Below are positions 12,877 to 26,084 of a stretch of DNA of 64,000 nt, piece after piece. Below the pieces are notes generated by a model. The model made no database searches. It saw only the letters and a program-made list of their open reading frames with translations, and was not told the origin of the DNA. This DNA comes from Hemibagrus wyckioides (taxonomy: Eukaryota > Chordata > Actinopteri > Siluriformes > Bagridae), in the NCBI RefSeq assembly GCF_019097595.1, contig NC_080718.1:16761157-16825156 (forward strand). The letters run 5' to 3'. How positions within the stretch are numbered: the first letter of the stretch is position 1; each line of letters starts with the position of its first letter. The position numbers and the translations under genes were made by a program.

Positions 12877-14400
12877 CTATACATCTAATCTCCTTTGGCT
12901 TGGAGCATCCTCTCAGTATATATATTAGACATTGCCATTATAAGTAAATCTCCTCCCAACACTCCACCCCGGCCCCTAATACCTGGTTTCCTAGCAACTC
13001 AGCAAATCCAAGCTTTCGGCAGGTGCGAGAGGTGGCATGGTGCTACACTCAATAGACAAAAACTCCTCATGCACACAGAGCATTGCGGCACTCCTGCCCC
13101 TCATGTGTGTGTTTTTAATTACCTGGAGCAGGATTTGGAGTGAGCAGACTGTGGCAATGGCAGGAGTCGTGTCTCTAGAAATGGCTCTGCGTGCACAGGA
13201 ATTAATGCAGAACTCACTCTTATAATAGCCCAGACTATTATAGTTGATGAGACCTCCAGCTAAAACTAACAAAAATACAAGTTTGTTAATTGAAAAGATA
13301 AATCTGTAAAGTAAGAGATTAAGAGGATGGAGTGTTTGTGCTTGTCTGTTAAACCAAAAGTTCAGGTCTAAATGTTCATAACACAGACAGACAAAGCTGA
13401 AGAAGAAAACAAACTTAAACACAATAATCACACACAAAGCCCCTGAAAAAGAAACTAAGAAGCTACTAGTAAGGTGTAGTATTACAGAGATGTGTGGTAT
13501 CAATTCATCCCAAACAAAGGATACAGCACAATATTAACACAAAAAAACATAAGGGGCAACAAAATAAAGAGAGTATGGCAATGTGAGCCATGATGCAATA
13601 ATTTACTGATTCATTTAAAAACTACAACCAAATGTAAACTAGAATGATTATTTTAAAACTGATTGAAATAAAATAAAACCGCAAATGTGATTAATTTCCA
13701 TTTTCAGAAAGCTACACATCGTGCAGTGTGTATTCATGCATTCAACCGCAGAATGAATTGAAAATATATAACAATAAAAAAAAGATTGATTGCCACTGAT
13801 TCCCGCTACGAAGTGGCTGAAAAGTAAAAGCCTGAGTATTTCCCTCCTTCTGATTAGTTCCTCTAAAGAGAGACATTAAAATTGACATTAAACTATCAAA
13901 CTACCATTCTTTGACTACATCACACCACTCCTTATATGATGGAGATGCTGATGGTAGTGATTAAGCTAATGTTTGGAGTATTATTAGTGGTGATGTGGTT
14001 GCACTTGCTGTGGTGGAGATGAGGGAATGTGTGTAGGGGTGGTGCTTAAATGGGAGGCATGATGAATGGAGGAATCACAGCACATTAAAGACTCGTTAAA
14101 GGCGACTAGTGGGAGACGTGTGTGTGGGGGACTTGCTGGACCTCTGCACTGCTGAGCAGGGATTCACCACACTGGCTAATACTTTATGTATGTGCATAGA
14201 AACAATGCGTGTATATTTTCAGTTTGGTGTCGTGTAAATGTATGTTTAAGTGTACTTGGTTGGAGAAAGCAACAAAGGCAAAATAATAAAACATGTGGTA
14301 CTCTGTGGATGAATGCATTCTGTGTGTGGAAATGAGCTTGTGTGTGTGTATGAATGGGAATATAATGTGTGTATGTGTGTGTGTGTTTGTGTATATGCAG

Positions 14401-14579
14401 GCCTCCGGGACATGCTCCAGATGATTGCGCACCAGTGGCAGGAGCTTCAGAGGCAGATCCGCCGGCAGCACGGTTGGATGCTGCGCACACTGGACACCAT
14501 CAAAGCCAAGATCCTGACCACTAAGACAGACGGGGACCCTAAAAACACAGAGGACCCCGATCTCCATGCCAGCTCTGAG
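14401..14579 (+). CDS. akap6: akap6 exon (window exon 3), end of spectrin-like repeat 1
   Basis: The exon starts with two bases completing the Gly codon split with exon 2, then encodes 59 codons: LRDMLQMIAHQWQELQRQI, continuing to LDTIKAKILTT and ending HASSE. The acceptor is atatgcag at 14400, again after a GT-rich tract; the donor is gtacgg at 14580. The HQWQELQRQI segment carries the helix-C tryptophan closing spectrin-like repeat 1. Residues 74-133 of the joined frame. The last third (TDGDPKNTEDPDLHASSE) is an acidic, polar linker that is poorly conserved with mammals, as expected for an inter-repeat loop. Frame and phase agree with both neighbours. Confidence 0.93.
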
Positions 14580-17537
14580 GTACGGTCTATTAACCCAGCT
14601 AGGCTGCCCAATCTCAGACCCATTTCCTACACTACATCCCTCTTTGGCTCCTTTTTTCTCCCCTCCTTCCAATCCCACTCCACTCCTCTCGGCTAGCCCG
14701 CGGCTATCCACTGCTCACTCAGCAAAATAAACAAACACAGGGCCAGGCTGGGCAGGGAAGAGCTGGCTATTAGCATAGGAAAGGGCTGAGAGATAGGGCC
14801 TAGCAGTTTAGAGGTTCACTCAGAGAAGAACACAGAGGAGTGCCTGTGATTCGGAATTCCTGTTTATAAATAAGCGCTAACGTCTATGTGGTTGCAGGAA
14901 TCATTTTTGAGAGCCTTTTGCCTCTCACACACACAAACACACAATTATGCCAGACCATGTGCGAAACTCAATTTATACCTTGCACTTAATGTGTAATTGC
15001 AGAGGTAGTCATTCTAGGTACCAATTTCTCTTTGTTTAATTGTCAATTGTGATTAGGTAATTGCACTCCAATTAGATGTTGCGCTTTATGACGAGGCCCT
15101 GGGTGCAGTGACGGGGAGCGAGGCATCTCTGGGTTTGTGTGTGGAGGACGCAACAGTGCTGCTATTTCCCTCAGGAAGATGAGTTTTACTAGGGAGCAAT
15201 ATATATACACACCCATCGTCTCTCTCTCTCTCTCCTCCACAATCTCACCTGCTTCATCCGCGGCTAGTATCTAACTCCCTTGTCTCCTTTTCCCTTCTCC
15301 CCTTTCCTCATTCCTTTATACCGTCCTCTCTTTTGTGGGAGGCATAACTAAGCGAGGTGCTTTTTAAATTGTTTTGTTGCAATTAGAAGTCACCACAATC
15401 AGTGTGATCAGTCAGCGTTGACAGCCATTAGCCGCTTGGTTATAGCGAATTAACCGAGAGAGAGGAGCAAGTGATTCATTATCTCAGAGCTGTTAATGAT
15501 GATCAGATGCATCGCCTAATTAGAGGCAGGCCGGAGGAGTGGGAGGAAGGTCACCCAAGGAGCCACAAACCCCATCGTGTTGGAATAGAGCTGCGTTTAG
15601 GACAGGGGTGGGGTAAATATGTGCAGGAGGGGTTCGATTTAGTTTAAGGCCACTGGTAATGCATGCTGGCATTCTGACGCTCGTCTCAGCACGTCTACCA
15701 TGCCAAAGCCATGAAAACCTGTTGTGTTTTAATTTAGAGCTCAATGTGGTGTGAAGGTTTGTCCTTTATCCCATCCCAAAATGCACCCAATTTTCATCCA
15801 TTGGTAGAAAACTGACCTTTATAAAATGTCTCTTCTAAAGATATGAGTTACGTGTCTGTGTCTACTAAAATATTCACATCAAGGTCTGTCTCCATGCATT
15901 GTCCTGAGTTAGTAGCATATTGCAGGTTTGTATATGCACCCAGAGGTCATGTTTGTTCTGATGAGAATCCTCAATAGGAAATGTCTTAATTGCGCATCTC
16001 AAACTATTTTATGGCCCATTGAGCCATGTTGATGGAGGTATAGGGAATTCTTAGTGCTCATTTGGGTCCACATTTCTCTGACTAAACAATATTTGGATAG
16101 TGCTGTCAAGGCGGTCTTTTTGACAACGAGCCTTCCCCCACCTCAGCATTAATTTCTAATGCTGCACTACAACAGGTGCTGCTTGAGGTTATTAATTTGC
16201 TTTGGTTAAAAAACGGCACACCGATGAGCAATGCGCGCTGTCATAGACGTAATATACGCGCTGCCCAGACATGAAGCCTTTCCCCAGAACGCCATTAAGG
16301 TGTGTTCAAAGCAGGGCGCATCTCTCCTGACAGCAATTACGCTTTGTTATTATTGCTCCAAACATATGCTCTGATCCACATTTTGGTGTTATGGAATTAT
16401 TTTCTAAGAGACCTTAAAATCCCAGCAAGGGCTGGATGCAAGTCAAATGGTAATTGCTGAAAGTGTACGTTGAGGTGGAGAGAGAAAGAAGGAAGTAAGC
16501 AAGCAAGAAAGATCAGATTATCCATTAATAGTGCAACACAACTGAATTAAAAGAATGAATGTCTGTTACGATGGCATTATTGTTACGCAAAGCCATTGAA
16601 TGCAACCTAGGAAGAGGCAGCAAAAAAATGGAGACAAGATCAATAAGAAACAACATGAAGCATCGGCACTTATGTGAGTCTCAGTAACGCTATTCTTAGA
16701 TAAAAAAAAATCATCATCGTGATATAAACAGAGCTGCCCAAATCCCCCAGTCTCATCTTTAGGTAGTCTCACTTATTGCCATGGTAATGCATCCCAGTAG
16801 CATGTAGAGAGCCATCCCTTGCTTTAGGTAAATGTCAAGACGTATCTGAGCACAGTGAGATGACCTACATGTGTACAGGGATTTTGGTGAGGTTGGAATC
16901 CCTGGGATTATTAACATGGACTGAATATGGCATCCAGCTCTAGTTAATGCCGTGATGTGCTGTTTTTATGTGAAACATTTTAATTAATCATCCAGACCTC
17001 TGGCACTCTCGCTCTGTAGTTTGATGCCTATAAACACAACACACTCTCTATACCTTCTGTGGTTATGTGTGCCTGCTTTTGTCAGGCTGAGAGCTGGAAT
17101 AGAATCATAAACATACCACATTCAGAAACTACTTTCAGCCCTCCCCAGTTCCGATTAAACTGTGTTGTTGTGGGTTTTTTTTTTATGCTGGCCAGACTAA
17201 TCCTGTAACCACCTTGTCAGAAATACCCTCGGGTCAACAACCTCGTCATAACACGCCAACATTTACTGTGATATTTACATATATAATTTGTAGCCAGGCG
17301 TTTCCTGATGCAGCCCTGCCCCCTTGGTTTATCAGAGTGTTAGGGACCTCCACGGCTCATCGGAGACCTCGTGCTTTGCTTAAAGCACTCTACGTATCAG
17401 CGTTGCAAGCTTGGTCCCTGCCAGGTGTCTGTGGCATATTCCGCTACCGTCATATGGATGTGTATATGTAAAAGGCAAGCAGGCCGCTTATCAGAGGCTG
17501 CTTGGAGACAGCTTGTCTGCCCCAGGGCTGCCATTTC

Positions 17538-17541
<4 letters not shown>

Positions 17542-17577
<36 letters not shown>
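17542..17577. repeat. (CT)n microsatellite
   Basis: Eighteen CT units. Confidence 0.95.
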
Positions 17578-17581
<4 letters not shown>

Positions 17582-19482
17582 AAGTCTTTAACGGTAGGAG
17601 GGAAGGAGGGGCTGCAGGCACCTCAGCCATCACCGTGCTACTTGCTGGCATATGTTAACAGCCGCCGTGTCACAGCACACAGGCCCATCATGCATATGGA
17701 AAGAGTCTTAGGTATATCAAAGTCACCATGCTTTAAAAGTGACCCGGGGTTATTGCTTGTGAAAATGAAATTACACGAGGTGGCACTTAAACTCTGGCAG
17801 AGGAACGCGCCTCCACCTCACCCCAGTTTATAGGTACTCTTCACTTTCATGGTCAGGGTTGCTCTAAATCTAACATTAGTGCTAACTTTGAGAATTCAAA
17901 TTGAACATTTTAGACTTTGATGCATATTTAGGTGCAGGTTTGCAGAGTTATAATTTCGACATGCTGGGATTTGGGGTTGGAATTACATTAGGAGTTTTCT
18001 ACATTTTTCACTTCTTTTTTTTTTTTTGAGTTTGGAATGTCGTCCTTAAAACGAGGCATGTTTATGCGCTACGGCAAGGAAATTAACGATCAATGAAATA
18101 TGTGTACGTTTGCCACTGAGCATAGTGTCTATGCACATCTGTGCATCGTTTTTAAACTGAGAGAACTTGTTTAACAGTAGTTTGGGCTAAATCACATTCA
18201 TCTACATGCTCTGAAAAATGTTTATTGGGCCCTAAGTGAAAAATGAAATACAATCAACGATCCAAATAGGTAGTAATTTGTTTCTGTTCTCTTTGCATGT
18301 ATTAGCATGCAAAGGCACTCCAGCTGTAATTTATAAAGTGATTTAATATTGACATACCTCTCTAAGTGTTTTTTGCCGATGGCAGTTTGACAATTGGAAT
18401 GAATGTTTTATGAAAAAGTTAATAGTGCCTAGTTTTGCAGACAGTTTCAAATATTTAATCACACAAAGGATATGAATTAATATGCAGGTAGGGTTGAACT
18501 TAAATTATTTTTTTTCCCCCTTCACATTAGATGCATGAGTGCTGTGTTTTGAAATGAATATTGTTAGTGCGTGCAAAATGGACTGTACAGCATCAACAAA
18601 AAATGTTTCTCATAAACATCCCCCTGTTTTTGGTTTAGATATGATGTCAGTTTTTCAGGACTGTTTTTTTTTTATTTCTTTCTGTTTTTCTAATTTAACT
18701 GAATTCTATTAATATTTTTATGAATACATACAATTCTACTTTTATAGAAAGCTTGCTTTCATGTGATTTTTTTTAATTTTTTAATTTCTTGTCCTTTGGC
18801 TAGATATGATGCTTGCACAAGTCAAGAATATAAACCAGATGTTAGTTTTCATTCCGATTTTGCCTATTGCACTTGGCATTCAGATCAAAGATGATCAAAC
18901 TCTCTCGCAAACAAAGCAACAATGCACACTTTAGGCAGCGATTATTAGAATCAGAGCGCCTTTCTGAAAAGGCACGGTGCAATAGGAAACTATTTTGATT
19001 CAGATTTCCTTTGTGGTTATCAGGTTTTCCACATGCAATGCCTGCAATGTTTAATGACTTCAGTCCAAATTTGATAAAGTCTAATCTGATAACCCTGCTG
19101 TGATACTGAGGTGTAGTGCTATTGGGAGTACTTGACTTTCTCACTGCCACAGAAAATAGCTCACTGTAATTATGCTAACACCGGAGTTAGACTATCTTTA
19201 AAAAGCCAGACAAGTCAAACGTTTCCACACTTTTATGCTTATTAATGTTTCTGCATCTGCTGTTGTCAGACAATTTTTAGGTAATAATTAAGATGAAAGC
19301 AAATATATTTGACATCTTATTTCTTAATAGTAATATATACAACAGGCATATGATCTACAGGAGATGTTGTAGTTGTGTCCTGTTTATGTCCCAGAAAGAG
19401 TAACCTCCTGAACCGATGGAACTATAGATGATGTAAAACTTTACTTAAGTGTGTGTGAGTGTGTGTTAGAGAGAGAGATTAA

Positions 19483-19510
19483 GCCCTGTGATGAGTTGGT
19501 ATCCTGTCCC
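19483..19510 (+). repeat. Fragment of a dispersed fish repeat (LINE/SINE tail-like)
   Basis: The string gccctgtgatgagttggtat followed by cctgtccc resembles the start of a widely dispersed fish repeat that reads gccctgtgatggactggcat. A second, longer copy lies at 19926. Only about 28 bp is recognisable. Confidence 0.45.
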
Positions 19511-19551
19511 ATTAATGTAATACAAATAAGTAAACCTGTTTAGTTTAGACC

Positions 19552-19553
<2 letters not shown>

Positions 19554-19613
<60 letters not shown>
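19554..19613. repeat. (AT)n microsatellite
   Basis: About 30 AT units, ending 26 bp before the left arm of a MITE. Confidence 0.95.
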
Positions 19614-19618
<5 letters not shown>

Positions 19619-19639
19619 AAGGTATGCACAAATATATAC

Positions 19640-19846
19640 TCACACTAGCCACTTTAATAGGAACACCTGTACACTTGCTCATTCTTGCAATTATCTAATT
19701 TGCCCATGTGTCTCATGATTCAACATTTTGAGATGCTTTTCTGCTCAGCCTGGTTGTAAATAATCTTGCTGCTACCTGATTGGCTGACTGGATAATAGCA
19801 TGATTGAGGAGGTGTACAGGTGTTCCTAATAAAGTGGTCAGTGAGA
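19640..19846. mobile_element. Tc1-type MITE with long inverted arms
   Basis: The left arm (cactagccactttaatagg, then aacacctgtacac) is complementary to the right arm (gtgtacaggtgttcctaata, then aagtggtcagtga), giving imperfect terminal inverted repeats of about 38 bp over a 207-bp element. The interior (near 19715-19750: ttgagatgcttttctgctca) matches, in reverse, the transposase segment of the related element at 43361-44138. It is therefore a deletion derivative of that Tc1-like family, with the transposase remnant on the - strand. It is non-autonomous. Confidence 0.8.
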
Positions 19847-19925
19847 ATTAAGTTGACTGGTGACACTAAAGTGCTTCTTGGTGTAGATGAGTGTGTGTGT
19901 GTGCACACGTGTGTGCATGTGCATG

Positions 19926-20050
19926 GTGCCCTACAATGAACTTGTATCCCATCCAGGCTGTTTTTCTGCCTCATGCTGGGTGCTGGAATAGGCTCCATGT
20001 GCACCCTGACCCTGACCAGGATAAAACTCCAAATCAAATTTTAAACAACT
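19926..20050 (+). repeat. Dispersed fish repeat tail (probably LINE- or SINE-derived)
   Basis: The sequence gtgccctacaatgaacttgt...cccatccaggctg...ggctccatgtgcaccctgac...aggataaa matches from memory a very common teleost repeat tail (consensus near gtgccctgygatggactggc and gaccctgaccaggataaagc). There is no open reading frame of a retrotransposon nearby. Class assignment between LINE 3' end and SINE is uncertain. Confidence 0.6.
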
Positions 20051-20536
20051 CAAATAATTCAACATTTTATCATTTACTGAATGGTACTGGCTAACACACT
20101 TTTTTTTTTTTACTTTTATGCGGGGTTTAATGTCCAGGAAGAGAATCTGAACTGACATTTACAGTGTTTTAGACAGTTGCAGCTGTCATCTGTCCCAAAA
20201 ATGCTTAAAACCTACTGTGTATCTGTGTATGACCAGCACTACATTTAGTCTTAATCGTGTTATATTCCTAGTGACAAGGTGTCAAATTTTTCAGCTTAAG
20301 CCCAGGTCTAGATCTGTGTTGATATTAATGACAATGATTTCAGTTATTTTATTAAATCCCTCATATTTTGACTTAGTTGGTGATGCAGGTCATTGACATG
20401 TTTGTTCATTTGCTAATAGCAGCAGCACTTTGGCACTTGGGAAGGCTGTTGTTGGTTATTGGGTCGTCTAGTGAGCGTGTGATTGGGATCTGCAGGCTGT
20501 GACTGCGAGGCACAAACATCAATATCTGCATAGCTT

Positions 20537-20575
20537 TCTCTCTCTCTCTCTCTCTCTTTTTCTCTCTCTCTCTCT
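20537..20575. repeat. (CT)n microsatellite
   Basis: About 19 CT units with one TTTT interruption. Confidence 0.9.
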
Positions 20576-21146
20576 AAGCACTTAGCCTTCAGTCAGCGTA
20601 GAATAATTGTCAATGAATATTTAACAAGCCTTCAGCAGGAAAGAGAGCCATCTGAAAGGAATTGGCGGTATATTATTAATACCGGAGGTGTTAGAGATAC
20701 ACTATAGTCAGTGGACCAGAGTGCACAGTGGATTAGCAATTGAGCACGATGCAGTTGTGAATAAACTCATTTCACTACCCAGGCCACCATCTGCTTGTTT
20801 ACGGGGGGGAAAAAAGCTGGCTAGAAAATGCAGCCGTTCGGCTTTCGCGCTTTAGTCAAAGCCAGTGCTAAAAGTTTCTCCAAGGTTCTCCTAAGCTGAA
20901 GCTTTTGCTCGGCGTCTTGTGCCTGGTTCTTTGTTCTTCATATTCAGCCTGTTTTTTTGCCCATATCTGTAATGCTTATGGCCAATCTGCTAAACATAAA
21001 AGTGTCATCCATGTTATGAAATATGAGCGGTGGAATTACCGTATCACGTCTGCTGATTTAAGATTGCCTTTCAGGTGAGACGCGGAGAAACGCATCCCAT
21101 CACACCTCCTCTGAGATCTCTCCCACTGCCAGAGGAGCCTTCTGTT

Positions 21147-21173
21147 CCTCTCTCTCCCTCTCTCTCTCTCTCA

Positions 21174-21209
<36 letters not shown>

Positions 21210-21229
21210 TTCTCGTTCTCCTTCTCTCC
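21147..21229. repeat. CT-rich low-complexity tract
   Basis: Imperfect CT repeats with scattered A, T and CC interruptions. The arginine/glutamate-rich frame on the - strand is an artefact of this tract. Confidence 0.9.
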
Positions 21230-22918
21230 TGTCTTGAAGTGATATAAAATTATAATGTCTGCCCTCTGGATCTCTTCCTCCTGAAATCTGGCCAAAGCGC
21301 TGAAGCTGCATGCGCTAGCTGCCATGCATGAGAAGCAAAACAGGAGGATGGAAAAGAGGCTGAAGGGGGGAGAAATATAAAACCCACTCATGAAATATAT
21401 TCCAAAGCACTCAGGGTAGATAGAGAAGTGACACACTTCTCTTCTTGGGCTGTATGTGCAACTCACAGGTGCAGCGTAGCACTGCAAAGAAAAAAAAAAA
21501 ATCTTGCCCTGTGCAGTGAGTTCTTTGATAAACGCAATTATTTCTTTTAGTCTTCGATGGCCAACAGGGACAGATGCTGCAAGCGGTAAAAGATTATACT
21601 AGGTAGAATCACGGCTGGTGCTTAGAGCAGACTCTTTGGCTGGTTTTGGATGATGTCAGTGTAAAAGCAGGCTGGCGTAGCTGAAGCAAAGGAGCGGCTG
21701 ATGCATCTTTTAAATAGGCACCGAGTGTCACACACCGGCTGAAACGAAAGGCCTTATCTCAAGGCGCGCTGCATCCGTCGCGTGTCCTTGAATGGGAACA
21801 GTTTATGAGGAGGACTGACGGATAGGCGACATGATTGAGAATTGTGTGTGTTGGGGGAAGCACAAATACGCACGTGTTTTGTTATGTCTGATTCTGCAAC
21901 TGTTTACTGTCAGATAGCTGAGAATTGACTTAGCTGATAGCTCGACGGAGAACAATGATGTCTGTCACGGATTTTGTAGATCTTGCAAAACTAATAACAC
22001 AACCTGCCGAGTTTAACATGCACCGGCTCTAAACCGATACGATATCTGTTTGTGAGTGTGTGTGTGTGTGTGTGTGATATTTTTAATTTTACTGGCATCT
22101 CTTTGAATAAAGGCTTTGATACGAAGCCCATAGTGTTGGAAAAACTGCACTGAGTTATAATGACAAATGAACAGCCATTTATAAAGTTACTGTCAAAATA
22201 TATCACCTTTTATCACTTTACCAATAAACCGGGCCTAGCCGTAATACAGTGGACGTTTTCACTCTTCGGGAATGCGCAGGTATGAATTCCCCATTAGATC
22301 CCACCCTGGTGATGCTTCTTGCTTTTTCAAGCTGATGAAATCCATTACAGCGACGTGGCAGTTATAAATGTCGAGCCTTTTGTACAACACAGCTCACCCT
22401 GCCTGCTGGATTACGCATGTTTTATGCTCCAGCTGTGATATTTAGTAACCGAGTCTGATAGTGGCCTTGAACATGAAGAGAGTGCTCTTTGTGGAATACA
22501 GCTTCCTGTTCGGCTCTAGTGTAGACGACGTCCCATGGGTGAGCGAGTGCCAGTGTGTGTCCACGCTGTGTGATGTGCTTGTGCTGGGTTTTCGTCTGTG
22601 CAGAGATTTTGTCAACAGGTCAATGCTTTCAGTTAGATAGAGATTTACAACTAGAAAGCGTCATCTGTCAACATGAATATTCTTTTCTAAACAGCTTGTA
22701 CATGTGATTTAAAAAGCATGATGTATGTAGCGTGTATCCGTCAATGCTCGTGTGAAGTAATGCACTTGTCTCATATTCTTCTATTAAATAAACAACCATT
22801 TATCAGAGTACTAGTTATCTGATTACACCAGGATGTAGTTAATAAAACTGTGACAGAGTGACTCCCGGCTACTGGGAGTCATACTGTATTGGTATGAAAT
22901 GAAACACAGGAGAGGTGA

Positions 22919-22953
<35 letters not shown>
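22919..22953. repeat. (AC)n microsatellite
   Basis: Seventeen AC units. Confidence 0.95.
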
Positions 22954-22954
<1 letters not shown>

Positions 22955-24501
22955 CACACAACACTAACCTACCATGCACACACACTATTCATTGAATTTT
23001 CAATCATCAAAGACACCCTCTCTGGTCTTCCTGTTTCTCCTATTTGATCTTTTTGCACATCATACTTTACGGAAGAAATATAACTAAGTGTGTATAGGAT
23101 GCTTCCTCTGATTGTTCCTGCACACTTTAGCACCATGTGTTTGATATTCTCTCTCTTTCACTTTTGATATGCTGTGTCTTCTTCTTTCATCCCTGCGTCT
23201 ATACTATTGTCGTCAACATGCTACATCTGTTTATGCGGCGTGTACGATAGTCTAGAATCTTAAATGGAGTTTATCGAAAACATTTCGCTTTCAACAATAG
23301 GCAGCGCTCTTCCTGTCCCTGCCACAGCTGACTTTGAATTGCACTTAATTGCTCGGAATTACACAAAATGCCCTATGATTATTGCTAATTTTCCCACAAC
23401 ACAATAACGTTTTCATACCACCCATGAGGGGAATAAATGAGTAGGACTGATCTAATTTTCTTGTTTTTGTGAAACCTCTGGAGTGATGGATGTGCTTTAG
23501 CTTACAATTAAAAACAACTCATTTGATTTGGTGTTTTCAGCTAGGTTTTCTATACACCCACTTGCATAGGTGCTTCAAAAAAATGAGCTACTTCAAACAT
23601 TATGAAAACAGCAATTCACTCTGCTCTCTGCTTTTTTTTTTTTTTATTTTTTTAGTCTGTGCTCCGTTAGTTCCTGGCCAAACACCGGGTTCCAGCAAAG
23701 TGCTGTTGTGGTGTTTCTCATATGAACCCTTTTTACAAATCATATTTGATTTCATGCGTAATTAGTTTGTCCATCAGTGGACGTAGGGGGGTCTTACTGA
23801 GGCGCTCTCTATCTCTGAGCTCTGATGACACAAGCTTCAGCACAGGAGCCAATATGCATTATGGCAATAGCGCGGTTCCACACCAGCAACCACCGGGAGC
23901 TCGTTTCCCATAACCCCCTGTTCAATGTCTCCTCTCTACACACCTGCATGGAGCAGAAGCTTACGTTTTCCAGGACTGACAGCTGTTTGATGGAAGCACT
24001 GAGGCACTGTCCGTTTGATTACACTGGAGGATTTAATTAGGTTTTAAGGTTAAGGTAAGCAAAAAAGGTTTCAAAATAATGAATCAACCCCCCCTCCCCC
24101 CCACACACACCCCTTTCTTTTAATATTTGGGCAGCAAAAGTAAGGAGCGTTATTTAGGTCTCTTAGAGATTCAATCTAATTTAATTCACTCCTCTTCTCT
24201 AAATAAACAATTCTAAAACCTTTTTTTTCGAGGCGGGGGGAGAGATGATAGAGGTAATCAATATTTCCAGCAATTTAATTAAAACCGTTAGTGGAATAAA
24301 TCCATTTAATTATCAGTTAATGGAATACAAGGTCATTTACCTGACAGCAACTTTGAAGGTGGCTTACTGCTATGACTGAGAGCGGCGCTAAGGTGTCAGA
24401 GCCATTTAGGTGCTGTCAGAGCTCAGCTTTAAGATTCCCCTCAGCACGTTAACCCCTCCTCCTGCCCAGGCTGCCTTCTGCCTTCTGCTGCCTGCCTTAG
24501 C

Positions 24502-24502
24502 A

Positions 24503-24531
<29 letters not shown>
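24502..24531. repeat. (AC)n microsatellite
   Basis: Fifteen AC units. A (GT)n tract of the same length follows about 90 bp downstream. Confidence 0.95.
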
Positions 24532-24534
<3 letters not shown>

Positions 24535-24617
24535 CAGGGCGTTTTTCGACAGGCCATTTACAGCTCATAACCACAGCTAATGAAGACCAAGGTCATCAGA
24601 TGGTGCTGTACCTTATG

Positions 24618-24619
<2 letters not shown>

Positions 24620-24649
<30 letters not shown>
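24620..24649. repeat. (GT)n microsatellite
   Basis: Fifteen GT units, complementary in orientation to the AC tract at 24502. A further (GT)n tract lies at 24786-24809. Confidence 0.95.
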
Positions 24650-24650
<1 letters not shown>

Positions 24651-25437
24651 ACATACATGTTTGTTTGTGCATTTGGGATATAGTTAATAATGAGATTACA
24701 GTGAAAATTTCATTGTCCAAATGCACCCTGTTACTTTTTTATGCTAACCTTGAGGTTGTTTGAGTTCCGAGAGTGAAATACAGGAGTGTGTGTGTGTGTG
24801 TGTGTGTGCTCTGGAATAGGAGCTTTTGAAGCGTGGAAGTTGGAGTAATATTTTTCTTAGCGAGTTTATTTCAGACTTCGCTCTCTGGAGCTGAAGGAAC
24901 TCTGTCTGCAGCACCAACTCTCTCCATCTGGAACAAATACAACAAATAATAAATAGAGATACAATGGGGCAGAGAAATCGAATTTAACTTGGCCCAAAGC
25001 ACTTACCTGAAATGTGCATATAATAGTCCTGGGCATTTGTCATTGCGAATGGTTCTGGAGTTTTTGTCCTACTGTTAATGAAATAGTAAGCTTGGCTCTG
25101 TACACTGTGTACTGACTTTACACATCGATCTCCACAATGGCTTTCTCTCTCTTATTACTAAAATCAATTTCTTTCTGTGATTGCTACGAGGAGCATTTAA
25201 AAGCACTTATTGCATGCAAGGCATTCTTCCTTCTGTCTCTGCTTTACGGACGACACAGAGTTATTTTGCCAAATAATGTCCTACATGCATATACTGATTT
25301 TGGAAGAAGACTTTAGTGAAAGCTGTGAGTTGGAAGAGCTAACAGGAAAACATTTATACTGACGTAATAACACAGTCAGACACAGAGTGTTTAATGTGAG
25401 GAGAGGAAGAAGAGCTACAGCAAAGTAATTCATATAC

Positions 25438-26046
25438 ACATATGGAAATACACATATGGTGTGTGTGTGTGTGTGAGGTTATGTGCATATATGTGTGTTT
25501 TGTCTGTGTGTATTGTGTGTGTGTGTTTATATGTGTGCATGTGAGATTGTGTGTGTGTGTATGTGAGGTTGTGTGTGTGTGTATGTGAGGTTGTGTGTGT
25601 GTGTGTGTGAGTATGTGAGGTTGTGTGTATATGTGTGTGTGTCTGCATGTGTTTGTGTGTGTATAAGTGTGAGGCTGTGAATATATGTGTGAGTATATGT
25701 AAGAATGTGTGAGTATGTGTGTGTGTATGTGTATAGTGTATGTATGTATGTATATTTGAGTATGTGAGGTTGTGTGTGTGCGTGTATATGTGTGTATGTG
25801 TGAGTATGTGAGGTTGTGTGTATATGTGTGTATTGTGTGTGTGTGTGTGTGTGTGTGTGCATGTGTGAGTATGTGAGGTTGTGTGTATATGTGTGTATTG
25901 TGTGTGTGTGTGTGTGTGTGTGTGTGCTTGGTGTGTGTGTGTGTATTTGAATATGTTAGGTTGTGTGTATATGTGTGTATTGTGTGTGTATGCGTGGTGT
26001 GTGTGTGTATTTGAATATGTTAGGTTGTGTGTATATGTGCATATTG

Positions 26047-26083
<37 letters not shown>

Positions 26084-26084
26084 A
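25438..26084. repeat. GT-derived minisatellite with higher-order units
   Basis: About 650 bp of GT-rich sequence organised into recurring blocks: atgtgaggttgtgtgtatat appears repeatedly, and a longer block built on gaatatgttaggttgtgtgt occurs twice in a row near 25947 and 26013. The variants suggest expansion of a GT microsatellite into units of roughly 30-70 bp. The His/Thr-rich - strand frames are artefacts. Confidence 0.9.

Larger units (their letters stand above)
12272..14400. other. akap6: akap6 intron between window exons 2 and 3
   Basis: A 2.1 kb intron, phase 1. It contains a TTTC tetranucleotide array (12592-12668) and a CA tract (12855-12876), and ends in a GT-rich acceptor. No coding sequence is supported. 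The 170-codon open frame on the - strand at 12991-13503 has no recognisable domain and is treated as chance. Confidence 0.85.

Noticed and set aside
12991..13503. Minus-strand 170-codon open frame
   Set aside because: It is hydrophobic but has no recognisable family, splice pattern or repeat-element similarity; it lies in an AT-rich intron where such frames arise by chance.
14176..14711. Minus-strand open frames of 104 and 175 codons across exon 3
   Set aside because: They are antisense shadows of the conserved akap6 exon combined with CA-repeat translation.
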